From positions 5,656,501 through 5,720,500 of the forward strand of contig NZ_AP019860.1 in NCBI RefSeq assembly GCF_009002475.1: DNA of 64,000 nt. Reading direction: 5' to 3'. Positions 35,097-44,431 of this stretch are shown here, one piece after another. The stretch is from Candidatus Uabimicrobium amorphum (GTDB lineage Bacteria; Planctomycetota; Uabimicrobiia; Uabimicrobiales; Uabimicrobiaceae). Each line of letters starts with the position of its first letter. Positions within the stretch are counted from its first letter, which is position 1. A program made the translations under genes and the position numbers. The notes beneath the pieces were generated by a model that saw only the letters and a list, made by a program, of their open reading frames with translations, was not told the origin of the DNA and did no database searches.

Positions 35097-36593
35097 ATGT
35101 CGTTATTGTGGTTGGAAGCGTTACATATCGTTTTGTTGTCTGTATTCTATGTATTATGTGCGATTTTTTTGACGAAAATACTGTGGAAGCGTAGTGTTGG
35201 CAAATCTCTTTCTCGTGAAAGCCATTGGGCGGAAAAGGCGCGTATTTTATTTATCGCCCGCTTAAATGCCGGAGGATTGGTGATTGCTTTTCCGGTGACA
35301 ATTATTGTTATGCTGTCGCTTTCGCGACATCCATCGTATGGGGTGGTGCCAACCACTTTGACGTTATGGTGGTTTTGTTTTATTTCTTTATTTACATGTA
35401 TGGCAATTTCATCGAGGATTTTCCATTCTTACCATACGACACCGCGAATGAGTAGCCTGAAATCAATGTGCTCCTCTTTGTTGTTGTTATATCCACATTT
35501 AACGGTTGCCATAGTCTTTTTAGCGATCTCTTGGTTTGTGCCGAAAAGTTTTTTATGGCTGTGGCTAGTCTTGTTTGCTGCGGTTACGTGGTTCTTACTG
35601 ACAAAATGGTGTTTACCTCTCGCACGGTGGTGCAAAGTCCTCACACCTGCACCGCAACTACAAGAAATGATACCGCAAGGCAGTTCCATTGCCACATATT
35701 TTTTTTATCACAAAACAGCGAATGCTTTTGCTCTGACTCTTTCGGGGGCTATTTGCGTTAGTGAAAAGCTCTACGCTTTATTAAATCGCGCACAAGTGGA
35801 AAGTATTATGCAGCACGAATATCAACATTTCCAGCGTCATAGCAATATCGCGCGCGGTTTTGTTTGTTCGATTCCATTTGTACTCGCGAGTAGCTATAAG
35901 ATGCTTTCCGCATACCAAATAAGTCTTTACTGGATGTTTTTGATTCTGATCTTGATCATTGTGCTCAAGAATGTGGCGATGAAAATGTTTCTTCGCGAAG
36001 AAAAAGAAATCGATAATGTTGTCAGCAAGGAAATGGATAATGAGGCATACGCTTATGCATTAGAATCCATGCACAAAGAAAATCTTCTTCCTGCGGTAAT
36101 GACAAAGAATACCACACATCCACATTTATATGATCGCATGTTAGATGCAGGTGTCACGCCTGATTTTCCACGTCCTGATCCGCCGAAAGGCAAAAAGATG
36201 TTGGTTTTCATTTTCTGCACAGTTGTTATATTGGCGACACCACAAATTACAAGTTTGTTTCTAAAGCGCGGCTTGTATTCTACATACACGCGGATGATAA
36301 CTACTGGGATTCGCAGCAACCATATTTATGACTTAGCCAATTTTTTTTATCGCAGCAAAAACTATCAAAAAAGTGCAAAGTTGTACGCGAAGATAAGCGA
36401 GGAAAATTCGAGCTACGGTGATTTTAGTGTTGTTTTAGCCACTTGTAGTTATGCCTATGCAAATGAGAAAGATATGGCGCGTTTGTATTGGAAAAAAACG
36501 CAAGAACGGCGCAAAATTTCGCAGGCATTGAAACGTCAAGAGGAATGGCTAAAATCTGTGGAAGCGCAGATGAAAATGATGTTAGGCGAATAG
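35097..36593 (+). CDS. Membrane zinc metalloprotease-like protein (M48/M56 type) with TPR-like tail
   Basis: This 498-residue protein has four to five N-terminal helices (about 5-28, 52-74, 88-108, 122-170). A protease-like domain follows with HEYQH at 240-244, where two His bind zinc and Glu is catalytic, preceded by AFALTLSGAICVSEKL as in M48/M56 peptidases. A candidate third ligand lies in EEKEIDNVVSKEMDNEAYAYAL (about 300-320). A membrane helix near 365-382 and a C-terminal TPR-like hairpin pair (FFYRSKNYQKSAKLYAKI) follow. Members cleave membrane or regulatory proteins (HtpX, BlaR1). GGAGG lies seven bases before ATG 35097. No repressor partner is adjacent. Confidence 0.85.
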   Translation: MSLLWLEALHIVLLSVFYVLCAIFLTKILWKRSVGKSLSRESHWAEKARILFIARLNAGGLVIAFPVTIIVMLSLSRHPSYGVVPTTLTLWWFCFISLFTCMAISSRIFHSYHTTPRMSSLKSMCSSLLLLYPHLTVAIVFLAISWFVPKSFLWLWLVLFAAVTWFLLTKWCLPLARWCKVLTPAPQLQEMIPQGSSIATYFFYHKTANAFALTLSGAICVSEKLYALLNRAQVESIMQHEYQHFQRHSNIARGFVCSIPFVLASSYKMLSAYQISLYWMFLILILIIVLKNVAMKMFLREEKEIDNVVSKEMDNEAYAYALESMHKENLLPAVMTKNTTHPHLYDRMLDAGVTPDFPRPDPPKGKKMLVFIFCTVVILATPQITSLFLKRGLYSTYTRMITTGIRSNHIYDLANFFYRSKNYQKSAKLYAKISEENSSYGDFSVVLATCSYAYANEKDMARLYWKKTQERRKISQALKRQEEWLKSVEAQMKMMLGE

Positions 36594-36602
36594 TGCGATA
36601 GC

Positions 36603-36634
36603 GATTCCTCCCAAAATATTCTTTGGGAGGAATC
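36603..36634. terminator. Bidirectional terminator hairpin
   Basis: GATTCCTCCCAAA at 36603-36615 pairs perfectly with TTTGGGAGGAATC at 36622-36634 around a six-base loop. The A- and T-runs at the stem tip, plus its place ten bp after the protease gene and before the convergent 36667 gene, suit a shared terminator. Confidence 0.7.
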
Positions 36635-36666
36635 CATAGTTAGCAAGATTTTCTCGTGAAATGCGG

Positions 36667-37944
36667 TTATCTCTTTACAAAAAAAGCCGTATCAAGATTA
36701 TTTCCCTCTTTAATAGATACTCCGCCATCCGGCACAGCATTTTCCCCCATACCGTAAACAGTATAACCTTGTTTTTGCTTGTCAAAATGCAATTTTTGTC
36801 CGTAAGAATCATGAGCAATGTCTTGTAAATATTTTGGCATAAGCGCCTGTAAATTTTGCGGAAGCTTTTTGTGATCCAATCGATATTTTTCTATGGCCAT
36901 CGCTGTTAAAACCGCTCTCCACCTTGCGGTGTTTTCGAGATGAACATAGATGAATTTTCGGAAGTCAGGGGCCATCATGGCACTAAACTTTGATCCCGAC
37001 ATCTCTAGCGGTTTTATTGCCTTTGTCGCATCACGCATCTCGCGAAGAGAGGCTAGCTCATAAACTTTTAAATGGCTTTCGATGCCTTGGACATAAAGGT
37101 TGAAATCTTGTTGGCATTTACCACTCATGCGATAGTAGAGCAGTTCAGCTTTGTCCTTCATACTCAGCTTACCAAAGAGGTCTTCATCATAGTTTCCTTC
37201 CGATATTTGGCTAAATATACCTGTAATTGTGCACATTTCTGCGACAAAACCATATTTATTGTTGTTTTTATCAGGCGATGTTTTCTGTAGAAGATCTTTT
37301 ACCATATCTAGTTGTGCATGTGTGAGCTGTTGATGGCTAAGCAAGTATTCCAAGCCAAGAAAAGACATTCTTTGCATAGTTTCGCCCATCAGCACACAAA
37401 TTAACATTGGAATTTGCGCAAGTCTTTTGGTTAAGACGAGGGTATCTCGTAGCGTATGTAGAGCCCCCTCTGTTTGCTTATCTTCCGTTTGTATAATAAT
37501 TTGCGATGTCAGTAAGGTGATACAGAAGCGCATCTTGTATATATGCGGGAGCTTTGCGGTAAAACCATCGGTTAGTTTTACAGGAAAGCGGCATTTTTCC
37601 ACGGCTGTAGCTTTGTGAAATAGCGCGAGAATTTCGCTATTGCGCTCAAGCAGCTCTCGCAAAGATTTTTGCAGTTGTTGCGAGAGAGTTTTATTCAAAG
37701 CCACTTCGTTTTTTAATTGTTGTTCGAGTTTATGGAAGTTATCCAAATCTTTTTGCGAAACGAGCGCGACGGCTTGCGCATAAAGGTCTGCCGCATTTTC
37801 CCCCTCTATGTATGGATACCACTTGTCCTCAAGCTCTTGCAAAGTAGTAGGGATTCCCGCTTTTTTAAGCGCTTCCAGCTTTTTCTCCACTTGAGAAAAA
37901 ACAAACAGAGGTAGTATGAAAAGTGCCAGAGTGTACTTTAACAT
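36667..37944 (-). CDS. Secreted protein of unknown function, planctomycete type
   Basis: This 425-residue protein has a signal peptide (LKYTLALFILPLFVFS). The body is helical without known motifs. The last 90 residues (TAMAIEKYRLDHKKLPQNLQALMPKYL, then DSYGQKLHFDKQKQGYTVYGMGENAVPDGG) closely recall the C-terminal part of secreted planctomycete proteins and of pseudopilin-like type II secretion proteins, where the GENxxDDGG segment can bind calcium. No pilin prepeptide is present, so it is not itself a pilin. AAGGA precedes ATG 37944. It is followed upstream by the kinase-SUMF1 gene on the same strand with an 89-bp gap, so cotranscription is possible. Confidence 0.78.
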   Translation of the reverse strand: MLKYTLALFILPLFVFSQVEKKLEALKKAGIPTTLQELEDKWYPYIEGENAADLYAQAVALVSQKDLDNFHKLEQQLKNEVALNKTLSQQLQKSLRELLERNSEILALFHKATAVEKCRFPVKLTDGFTAKLPHIYKMRFCITLLTSQIIIQTEDKQTEGALHTLRDTLVLTKRLAQIPMLICVLMGETMQRMSFLGLEYLLSHQQLTHAQLDMVKDLLQKTSPDKNNNKYGFVAEMCTITGIFSQISEGNYDEDLFGKLSMKDKAELLYYRMSGKCQQDFNLYVQGIESHLKVYELASLREMRDATKAIKPLEMSGSKFSAMMAPDFRKFIYVHLENTARWRAVLTAMAIEKYRLDHKKLPQNLQALMPKYLQDIAHDSYGQKLHFDKQKQGYTVYGMGENAVPDGGVSIKEGNNLDTAFFVKR

Positions 37945-37958
37945 ATATTATCCTTTAC

Positions 37959-38005
37959 ATCCTGTTAATCCTGTTAGTCTTGTCAAATCTTTCATCCAGT
38001 TAATC
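37959..38005 (-). repeat. Short tandem ATCCTGTTAATC repeats
   Basis: Two adjoining copies of the unit ATCCTGTTARTC (37959-37979) and a third variant ATCCAGTTAATC (37994-38005) lie in the 89-bp gap between the 36667 and 38034 genes. On the minus strand they read as GATTAACAGGAT repeats ahead of the start codon of the secreted protein. Confidence 0.5.
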
Positions 38006-38033
38006 ATCTTTCTCTATCGAGTTCATCCTAAAT

Positions 38034-40265
38034 TCAAAAATCTTTCACCAAACGAAACCCTATACGGCTTTTCGCGGTATTGGCCGGGTATTGTTCGCGA
38101 AATTCACAACGAAAAATAACATAATCGAATCCGCTCCAACTTCCACCACGAGCTATGCGTGGACCATACGGACTTCCGCGCGGATTTTCTACTTCGTTAA
38201 CCGCAGGTTCATTGTAGCTGTCCGCACACCATTCGAGTACATTGCCGAGAATATCGTAAACACCAAATGCATTGGGTTGAAAACTTTTGACTTTGGTCAC
38301 CTCCACAAAACCATCGTTTACCGGTAGTGGTCTTAAGTGGCGCAGTTGTTGGGCAGCGCCTGGCCTAGTGCGAAAAAGATTTTGCGTGGCACTATCAAAA
38401 TATTTTCTACCTGCGGTAAGGTCGTATACATTGGCATAACGGTGAATGTCTTCGCCATTGTTCCCCCAGAAAAAAAGTGCGGTACTACCCGCACGACATG
38501 CGTATTCCCACTCTGCTTCTGTGGGTAAACGATATTTATCATTCAATTTTTTGAGAAGTATTGCACAAACTAAATTCCACGACACAAATGAAACGGGATG
38601 CAGGTCATGATTGCGGATATTGTATGTTTTTTTGTTGTATGGATTGAGCACCATGGATTTTCCTTGCCAAGGTTTATTATCTTTTCCCATAACATCACAC
38701 CACTGTTGTTGAGTAAATTCGCTTGCACTGATCCAAAAAGGTGCTGTCAAGATGACTTTGCGTTGTGGAATTTGTGGTATAGATTTTGAGCCCATCCAGA
38801 ACTTTCCTGGAGGAATGAGTAACATGGTTATTTTTTTTGTGTTGAGCGTAAAGTCTTTTTCCACGCGCGTAAGATTGCATTTAGTTCTGGCGTACCACAG
38901 CTGATACTTTTGGGCCAGAATTTGTTTGCGCTTGTGACCGATTCTTTGCCACTTGGGGTGAGTAAAGTCAAAATAGCTGTTTTTTTTATCCCAGCACGCT
39001 TGCCACAATGTCGCGTCCATTGGAAGTTCGATCACTTTTTTAGGAGGCGTTTTTTTTCTCTCAGGGGGCTTGGTGGAAAAAAAACTAATAAAGAATATAC
39101 ATCCGACAACGATTCCGATACCTAAACCGATGAGCGGAGTGACGTTTTTTTGGTTTGGTGTCGTACGTACACGTGCTGTGGGACGTGTACGCCCGGTGGG
39201 ACGCCTGTTGCGCCGTGTCTCTTTTTTCACCGACTGGTAGTTGTTGACAATGTCATTGTCTTGTATTTGTAAATTTTGTAGCGATGTCAATAATTGCTTT
39301 TCGATGTGGCTTAATGTGAAGTGACTTTGTCCTAAGGAATAATTTTGATGCAGGTCGGCAATAAAATCAGCAATTTGCCCGGCATCTTTCCACCGATGTT
39401 GTGGAGATTTTTGTAGGGCTTTTTCGATCACAGGCGAAATTTTTTCATATATCCACATATCGGGGTGTGTGGGATCAATTAAGTCTTTTATTTTCGGAGG
39501 TGTTTCTTCACTAACGGCGATCAGACATTGTACAACATTTTCCTTTTCAAAAGGCGACTGTGGACTTCCGGTAAATAGTTGATGTAGTACGATCCCTAAG
39601 GAGAATATATCACTCGTCGCGGTGACTTGCCCATTGGTTTGTTCTGGACTCAGATACATCGGTGTACCAATGACTTCTCCTCCGATGGTTAAATTAGAAG
39701 TATGTCCACGGTTTATATCTTTTCCGATGCCTAAGTCAAGTATTTTTACGATACCATCATGTAAATTTACCATAATATTATCGGGTTTTATATCGCGATG
39801 GATAATGCCCGACATGTTAAGAATTTGAATACCGCGAGCAATTTTGTTGGCTATGGCCAATTGGTCGTGCAGTGGAATTTTAATTCCGCTTTCGAAAATA
39901 TCTTTTAAAGATGTTCCTTGCACAAATTCTAATACCATGTACGAACGATTGTCTTGTTGAAAAAAATCATAGGCGCGCAGCAAGTTTTCATGATGAATTG
40001 AAGACAGAAATTTATACTCGCGCATAAAGCGGTCTTGTGCTTTTTTACTTTGGGTGCGCAATGTTTTTATTGCCACTGTTTTTTGCGATTTTATGTGGAT
40101 GGCTTTAAAAACATGAGCCATACCACCGCTGCCTAGAGCAGAGTGTATGTGATAGTCTTGTAGCCTGTCTCCTGCTTTTACCAATATGGGAATTTGTTGT
40201 GTACTTTGACGATGGGCATTTGTCTCTACATTGGAAACGAATGTTTTCGGTCGGTCTTTTGCCAT
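38034..40265 (-). CDS. Membrane Ser/Thr protein kinase fused to SUMF1 domain
   Basis: This 743-residue protein comprises a leader (1-35), a kinase domain at about 36-310 (GSGGMA loop, AIKTL lysine, HRDIKPDN at 156, DLG instead of DFG at 177-179, SPEQ), an Arg/Thr-rich linker, a membrane helix at about 376-397, and an extracytoplasmic part with a SUMF1 domain (about 480-743: IPPGKFWMGS, PTEAEWEYACRAGS, GVYDILGNVLEWCADSY, RGGSWSGFDY...GFRLV). The block around WQACWDKKNSYFDFT and AQKYQLWYAR before the SUMF1 domain is shared with the 18621 gene. One Cys (FRCEF) aligns with the second FGE cysteine, but its partner is missing. The SUMF1 domain outside the membrane fits a sensor role (inference). 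Confidence 0.92.
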   Translation of the reverse strand: MAKDRPKTFVSNVETNAHRQSTQQIPILVKAGDRLQDYHIHSALGSGGMAHVFKAIHIKSQKTVAIKTLRTQSKKAQDRFMREYKFLSSIHHENLLRAYDFFQQDNRSYMVLEFVQGTSLKDIFESGIKIPLHDQLAIANKIARGIQILNMSGIIHRDIKPDNIMVNLHDGIVKILDLGIGKDINRGHTSNLTIGGEVIGTPMYLSPEQTNGQVTATSDIFSLGIVLHQLFTGSPQSPFEKENVVQCLIAVSEETPPKIKDLIDPTHPDMWIYEKISPVIEKALQKSPQHRWKDAGQIADFIADLHQNYSLGQSHFTLSHIEKQLLTSLQNLQIQDNDIVNNYQSVKKETRRNRRPTGRTRPTARVRTTPNQKNVTPLIGLGIGIVVGCIFFISFFSTKPPERKKTPPKKVIELPMDATLWQACWDKKNSYFDFTHPKWQRIGHKRKQILAQKYQLWYARTKCNLTRVEKDFTLNTKKITMLLIPPGKFWMGSKSIPQIPQRKVILTAPFWISASEFTQQQWCDVMGKDNKPWQGKSMVLNPYNKKTYNIRNHDLHPVSFVSWNLVCAILLKKLNDKYRLPTEAEWEYACRAGSTALFFWGNNGEDIHRYANVYDLTAGRKYFDSATQNLFRTRPGAAQQLRHLRPLPVNDGFVEVTKVKSFQPNAFGVYDILGNVLEWCADSYNEPAVNEVENPRGSPYGPRIARGGSWSGFDYVIFRCEFREQYPANTAKSRIGFRLVKDF

Positions 40266-40304
40266 GATTTGTTCCTTGTTAGTGCTTGTTTCAGTGTGGC
40301 AATC

Positions 40305-40318
40305 ATCAACTAGTTGAT
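40305..40318. promoter_or_regulatory. 14-bp perfect palindrome upstream of the kinase-SUMF1 gene
   Basis: ATCAACTAGTTGAT is a perfect dyad 40 bp before the kinase start codon, in the 100-bp gap to the next upstream gene. The position suits a repressor or activator site, but no regulator is known. Confidence 0.3.
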
Positions 40319-40365
40319 TTACGCTTTTTTCTCATTCTGCTCAACGGACGAATAGGCACAAAAAG

Positions 40366-41277
40366 CTATTTCGATTTTTTTAGTTCTTTTTCGTATTGGG
40401 CAATCCACTTTTTTACGCTGATTTTTTTCACGAGTTTGCCAATAAGTGCGTAGGGAATTTCGTCCATTTTCTTGAAACGAATACAGCTTTTTCCCATGTC
40501 CAGTTTGCGACTACAGTGTTTAGGATACTCTTTTACAAACCACTCGTAAAGTTTTTTATCCGCGTACACTCCCATGTGATAAAACGCAACAAAACCTTTA
40601 CGCGAAGCTATATTCATAAAAGGAAGGGGTTCTTTGGGGTCGCAATGATATCCCTCAGGGTATAATGAATGTGGAACGACATATCCCAAGCCAACACTCC
40701 CCATTATTTCGGCGAAACCTTCTGGGAGATTATCAATAACCGCTTGCCTTAGTTTGGTGACTGGTTCCTGGCGATCTTTGGGCAAAGACGCAAGGTATTT
40801 TTGTACTGCTTTGTTTTCTCGTTGCTCTACGCGTTTTTTGCCACTTTGTGAAATAGTGCGCTTTTTATCACGCGCCAATTCTTTGATGTATTTAGGATCG
40901 CGAAAACGTAAGGCCGACCAATCGCTATCGATGGCCACCATACGCACTCCTTCATATCCCAAGTCACCAAGAGGTTGCCAACTATCGTCTCGCGAAATAT
41001 CCGAGGTGTATTTTTTTGATGACTTTTTGGGATAAGCAAACCATAATACTGCGTCATCGCTTAACTTCTCCACAGCTTTTGACGCATACTTGGCGATTTC
41101 CGCGCAGCTTTTGACAAACACCAACACAAATGCAAATTTTTGCCCAGCTGAGGCACGTTTTTTTACTTTAGTGACTTGGCTAAACTCTTGTAAATGAGAG
41201 TCGAAATCTTGAGGTGCGTTAATAACGTAGATTTCTGAGGAGCTATTGAATTGCATTTTTTTTAGTAATTTACTCAT
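40366..41277 (-). CDS. DUF3052-like and DUF1801 two-domain protein
   Basis: This 303-residue cytoplasmic protein has two parts. Residues 1-125 (IYVINAPQDFDSHL, FVLVFVKSCAEI, DDAVLWFAYPKKSSKKY, SDWSALRFR) match the DUF3052-like fold. Residues 155-300 (YLASLPKDRQEPVTKLRQAVIDNLPEGFAEIMGSVGLGYVVPH, FYHMGVYADKKL) belong to DUF1801, the YdhG-like fold related to frataxin. The biochemical role of either domain is not established. A helical basic linker joins them. The gene lies upstream of the kinase-SUMF1 gene on the same strand, separated by 100 bp. Confidence 0.85.
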   Translation of the reverse strand: MSKLLKKMQFNSSSEIYVINAPQDFDSHLQEFSQVTKVKKRASAGQKFAFVLVFVKSCAEIAKYASKAVEKLSDDAVLWFAYPKKSSKKYTSDISRDDSWQPLGDLGYEGVRMVAIDSDWSALRFRDPKYIKELARDKKRTISQSGKKRVEQRENKAVQKYLASLPKDRQEPVTKLRQAVIDNLPEGFAEIMGSVGLGYVVPHSLYPEGYHCDPKEPLPFMNIASRKGFVAFYHMGVYADKKLYEWFVKEYPKHCSRKLDMGKSCIRFKKMDEIPYALIGKLVKKISVKKWIAQYEKELKKSK

Positions 41278-41379
41278 AATGATCTCCGCGATTGGAATTT
41301 AAATTTTTACACAATTATAAATTATAACATAATATCTTTTACAGCGTCGAGAGTTCTATTGTATTGTAGGCTATTTTCC

Positions 41380-41407
41380 TTGAAACAGGTCAATGTCTTG
41401 CTATATT
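41380..41407 (+). promoter_or_regulatory. Sigma-70-type promoter candidate
   Basis: TTGAAA (41380-41385) and TATATT (41402-41407) are separated by 16 bp. They sit about 64 bp before the 41471 start codon, a normal position. This is pattern matching only. Confidence 0.4.
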
Positions 41408-41470
41408 AGAGAACTTTATTGCTTTTGTGAAGGACGACAACCAAGATGAAACTAAATTTAGAGGTGTTTT

Positions 41471-42226
41471 ATGTTTAAAAAGATAATTATGCTAAACTTT
41501 ATTTTGTTATTTTTTCTCCATGCGGAAACTTTTGAGTACAAAGAGTTGTATCGCGCGATGGCAAAAGCCGAAAAACAAGCGTACAAAGAGACGGATGTTT
41601 TCCAGGCCATCTCTGTTTTTCACCGCTATATGGAACCATATGTGCAAAATGTAAAGCAAAGCAAACGAATTAAAAAACTCCATCGCTATGGATTTGTCTA
41701 CAGCCAATTATTTGAAGACTGCAAAAATGTCAATGTGGAAACCAAAATAGCTTTGGAAAAGAGTATTGCGTTATCGAGTAGACGTTTTTCCCGAGAAATT
41801 AGCGAATATGAGCGCAATGAACGTGAGTTAGTGATTGAAAGGGAAAGAACACGTGAGTTACAACGAATTATTGACGAACGCAATGACGAAATCAATATTC
41901 AAGAGCAAAACCATACTGAGCAAAAACAAAGAGAGTTAGAGTTGCTATGCGACGAATTATCCTTAGCGCATAGCAGAATTCGCAGCTTGGTAAATCGTCA
42001 GCAACAGCTAACAGATGTTATGGGAGAGCTGGGGGAACAAATACAGAAGTTGCGTAAAATAAATGATAGTCTTGTGAAAATCGATTATTGGTGGAAAAAA
42101 GAGAAGAAAAAACTCGCAAAACAGCGTTTTTTAGTAGCCGAGTATGTACTAAATAATGATTACGGTATCTTTGAGTATTATTTAGAGCATACGGGAAAAA
42201 AAGTGACACGGATATATTATTACTAG
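41471..42226 (+). CDS. Secreted coiled-coil protein
   Basis: This 251-residue protein has a signal peptide (KKIIMLNFILLFFLHA, cleavage before ETFEY), a helical domain to about 100 and a Glu/Arg-rich coiled coil at about 105-215 (YERNERELVIERERTRELQRI). It ends in an aromatic segment EYYLEHTGKKVTRIYYY. No family is recognised. GAGG precedes ATG 41471, and a promoter candidate lies at 41380. It is convergent with the 42326 kinase, with a strong hairpin between. Confidence 0.75.
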   Translation: MFKKIIMLNFILLFFLHAETFEYKELYRAMAKAEKQAYKETDVFQAISVFHRYMEPYVQNVKQSKRIKKLHRYGFVYSQLFEDCKNVNVETKIALEKSIALSSRRFSREISEYERNERELVIERERTRELQRIIDERNDEINIQEQNHTEQKQRELELLCDELSLAHSRIRSLVNRQQQLTDVMGELGEQIQKLRKINDSLVKIDYWWKKEKKKLAKQRFLVAEYVLNNDYGIFEYYLEHTGKKVTRIYYY

Positions 42227-42241
42227 TCGTGTAGTATCGCT

Positions 42242-42288
42242 TTTGATGCATTTTAAAAGTAGGAAGAGTACCTTTGAAATGCATCAAA
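42242..42288. terminator. Long hairpin between convergent genes
   Basis: TTTGATGCATTT (42242-42253) and AAATGCATCAAA (42277-42288) pair perfectly, and the stem extends inward by partly paired AAAAGTA/TACCTTT. It lies 15 bp after the coiled-coil gene and 37 bp from the end of the 42326 kinase, a probable shared terminator. Confidence 0.6.
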
Positions 42289-42325
42289 TTAATGCTCAGA
42301 AATAGTCGTTGTGTCTCACTTAAAC

Positions 42326-44347
42326 TTACTCATCACGAGGCAGCGTCACTTTACCAACATAAAGGTAATCATTCACTCTCGGTAACCAGTGTTTGCTATT
42401 ATTGTTAAAAGCTTGTACCCCAAAAGTAAATGTCGTGACACCAAATAATTTCGCGGGGAATGAGATACCAACCTTGTTTTCTCTGTGGTATACCGTCATT
42501 TTTTTTCGGTAATCTTTGTTGTAATCTTGACTACCTACCTTGACAATGCTATCTTGCAACCCTTGCTTTTTTTGGTACGTTTTTGTACTAAAAAAGATAT
42601 GTAAGTTGAACTCACTTCCCCATGACCCCTGGCCGGTAGGTGCACAGTCACTGTTGATATAAAAAATATAGTCGATTCTTTTCCCTTTTTTACGGAACAA
42701 TTGTTTGTCAATCGGTTCTCCCAGTATTAACTCGATATCAACATAGCCTTTTTCCCAAAAGACGTTAACGGTTCTAATATCCAAAAATTTGAGTTTTTGT
42801 AGAGGGCTTGTTTCCGCTTCTTCATGGTCATTGTTCGAAAGAATGAGTTTACGTTTCGGTTGTGGCTTTTTTTCCACAACAAACAGAGCATGCTGCTGTT
42901 GCTGTATACCTTTTTCGCGGATAACAACAAAAATTTTGAACTCTCCATGGTCTTTCGTTAAATGTATTGGGCAAACAAAACTACGATATCCTCGTTGTGG
43001 CAAGGCCTGGTATTTTTTGTTGTAGGTTTGAATACCTGCCCCATATATTTTGATCACGCCTGCACTAATACTGTTCCACGCCACTTGAGTTTGTACAACT
43101 TCTTGTTCCATGAATTTGCGCTGCGGTTGTTGCTGCAAATTTATAATTTGTAGTTTGATATCCATTGGTGGTGTTTGTGGAGACCATGGTTGCATGGCAA
43201 AAGTAGCCACAACAATGCCGATCAGTAACACCAATAGTTCGTAACGTTTACTGTGACGCAATAACTTTTGCCACATAGTGTGCGTTTTTACGGTAGCTCC
43301 CTCACTAAATAATTTCAAGTCGGCAACGAATTCTAGGGCACTTTGGTAACGCTGAGACTTATCTTTTTCAAGCGCTTTTAAACAAATTCTTTCTAAAGAT
43401 ACTGGTATACGAGGTTTAATTTTGCGTAGAGGAGTTGGTGGTGTGTTTACAATTTGATCGAGAACGTTGACGAAGGAAGAACCGCGAAAAGGAACGCATC
43501 CTGTAAGGGCTTCATACAAAATAACCCCCAGAGAGTAAACGTCCGTGCGCACATCGATTTGGCGAATGTGGCCTTGCGCTTGTTCCGGAGGCATGTAGTA
43601 CACGGTACCAATGACAGTACCAGTGCGCGAAAGTCGTTTTTTTTCGTCGAGTACTCTTGCCAAGCCAAAATCCATCACAATGGGATTGTGATGCTGGTCA
43701 ATCATGATATTTGCTGGTTTTAAATCGCGGTGGATGATATTTGCTTGGTGAGCATAGTGCACCGCCTCTCCTATTTTGATCATGATCTGCACAATTTGTC
43801 GTGTAGTTGGGACTGGTTTTGACTTAAGAGTTTGTTGTAGCGATTTTCCCTCAATGTAATCCATGGTAAAAAAATTGTATTTTTCCGTTTGCACCACATC
43901 GTATATGCCTACGATATGCGGATGTTTTAACCTTGCAGTTGCCTGCGCTTCCAATAAAAAACGCGCAACATGATTGGCATCATCTTGCATGAGTAGCATT
44001 TTTAGTGCTACGACGCGTTTAAGAGTCGTGTCGTATACTTTGTATACTTTTGCCATTCCCCCACGTCCAAGTTCTGATAATATCTGGTAACGTTGTGTGA
44101 GAGTGCTGTGTTCTTTGGCGTTTATCGTTGTATGCTTTTGGTTGAGTACAATTGTCTTATTTTTAATTTCCTGTACCTGGGCGTCACTAAGACTATTCTT
44201 TTCTAGTAAGAGTTGAGCTAAAGAAATGTAGTTGTGTTGCTGATGGTATTGCTTTTGTAGATCTAAAAATTTTGCGAGCTGTGCCGTGCTAAGAAAACCT
44301 AAAGCGACGGCTGTTTGCCCAAAAAGAATATCTTGTTGATTTTGCAT
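42326..44347 (-). CDS. Membrane Ser/Thr kinase with N-terminal GspE/MshE-like leader and beta-rich C-terminus
   Basis: This 673-residue protein has an N-terminal helical module at 8-65 (FGQTAVALGFLSTAQLAKFL, AQLLLEKNSLSDAQVQEI) resembling the MshE/GspE N-terminal fold. The kinase domain is at about 87-345 (GRGGMA 94-99, VALKML, HRDLKPAN with Asp208, DFG 226-228, PPEQ). A membrane helix follows at about 370-386, then an extracytoplasmic region of about 285 residues. That region is beta-rich, perhaps two sandwich domains (about 390-500 and 515-670), with no family I can name. ATG 44347 begins the conserved leader. Confidence 0.92.
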   Translation of the reverse strand: MQNQQDILFGQTAVALGFLSTAQLAKFLDLQKQYHQQHNYISLAQLLLEKNSLSDAQVQEIKNKTIVLNQKHTTINAKEHSTLTQRYQILSELGRGGMAKVYKVYDTTLKRVVALKMLLMQDDANHVARFLLEAQATARLKHPHIVGIYDVVQTEKYNFFTMDYIEGKSLQQTLKSKPVPTTRQIVQIMIKIGEAVHYAHQANIIHRDLKPANIMIDQHHNPIVMDFGLARVLDEKKRLSRTGTVIGTVYYMPPEQAQGHIRQIDVRTDVYSLGVILYEALTGCVPFRGSSFVNVLDQIVNTPPTPLRKIKPRIPVSLERICLKALEKDKSQRYQSALEFVADLKLFSEGATVKTHTMWQKLLRHSKRYELLVLLIGIVVATFAMQPWSPQTPPMDIKLQIINLQQQPQRKFMEQEVVQTQVAWNSISAGVIKIYGAGIQTYNKKYQALPQRGYRSFVCPIHLTKDHGEFKIFVVIREKGIQQQQHALFVVEKKPQPKRKLILSNNDHEEAETSPLQKLKFLDIRTVNVFWEKGYVDIELILGEPIDKQLFRKKGKRIDYIFYINSDCAPTGQGSWGSEFNLHIFFSTKTYQKKQGLQDSIVKVGSQDYNKDYRKKMTVYHRENKVGISFPAKLFGVTTFTFGVQAFNNNSKHWLPRVNDYLYVGKVTLPRDE

Positions 44348-44431
44348 CTGTCCAACTCCGCGACCTCAATTATTTTTATTGTTATTCTACCAAAGAGAGA
44401 AATAACAAACAATATTTTCCATAGGTGTTAA

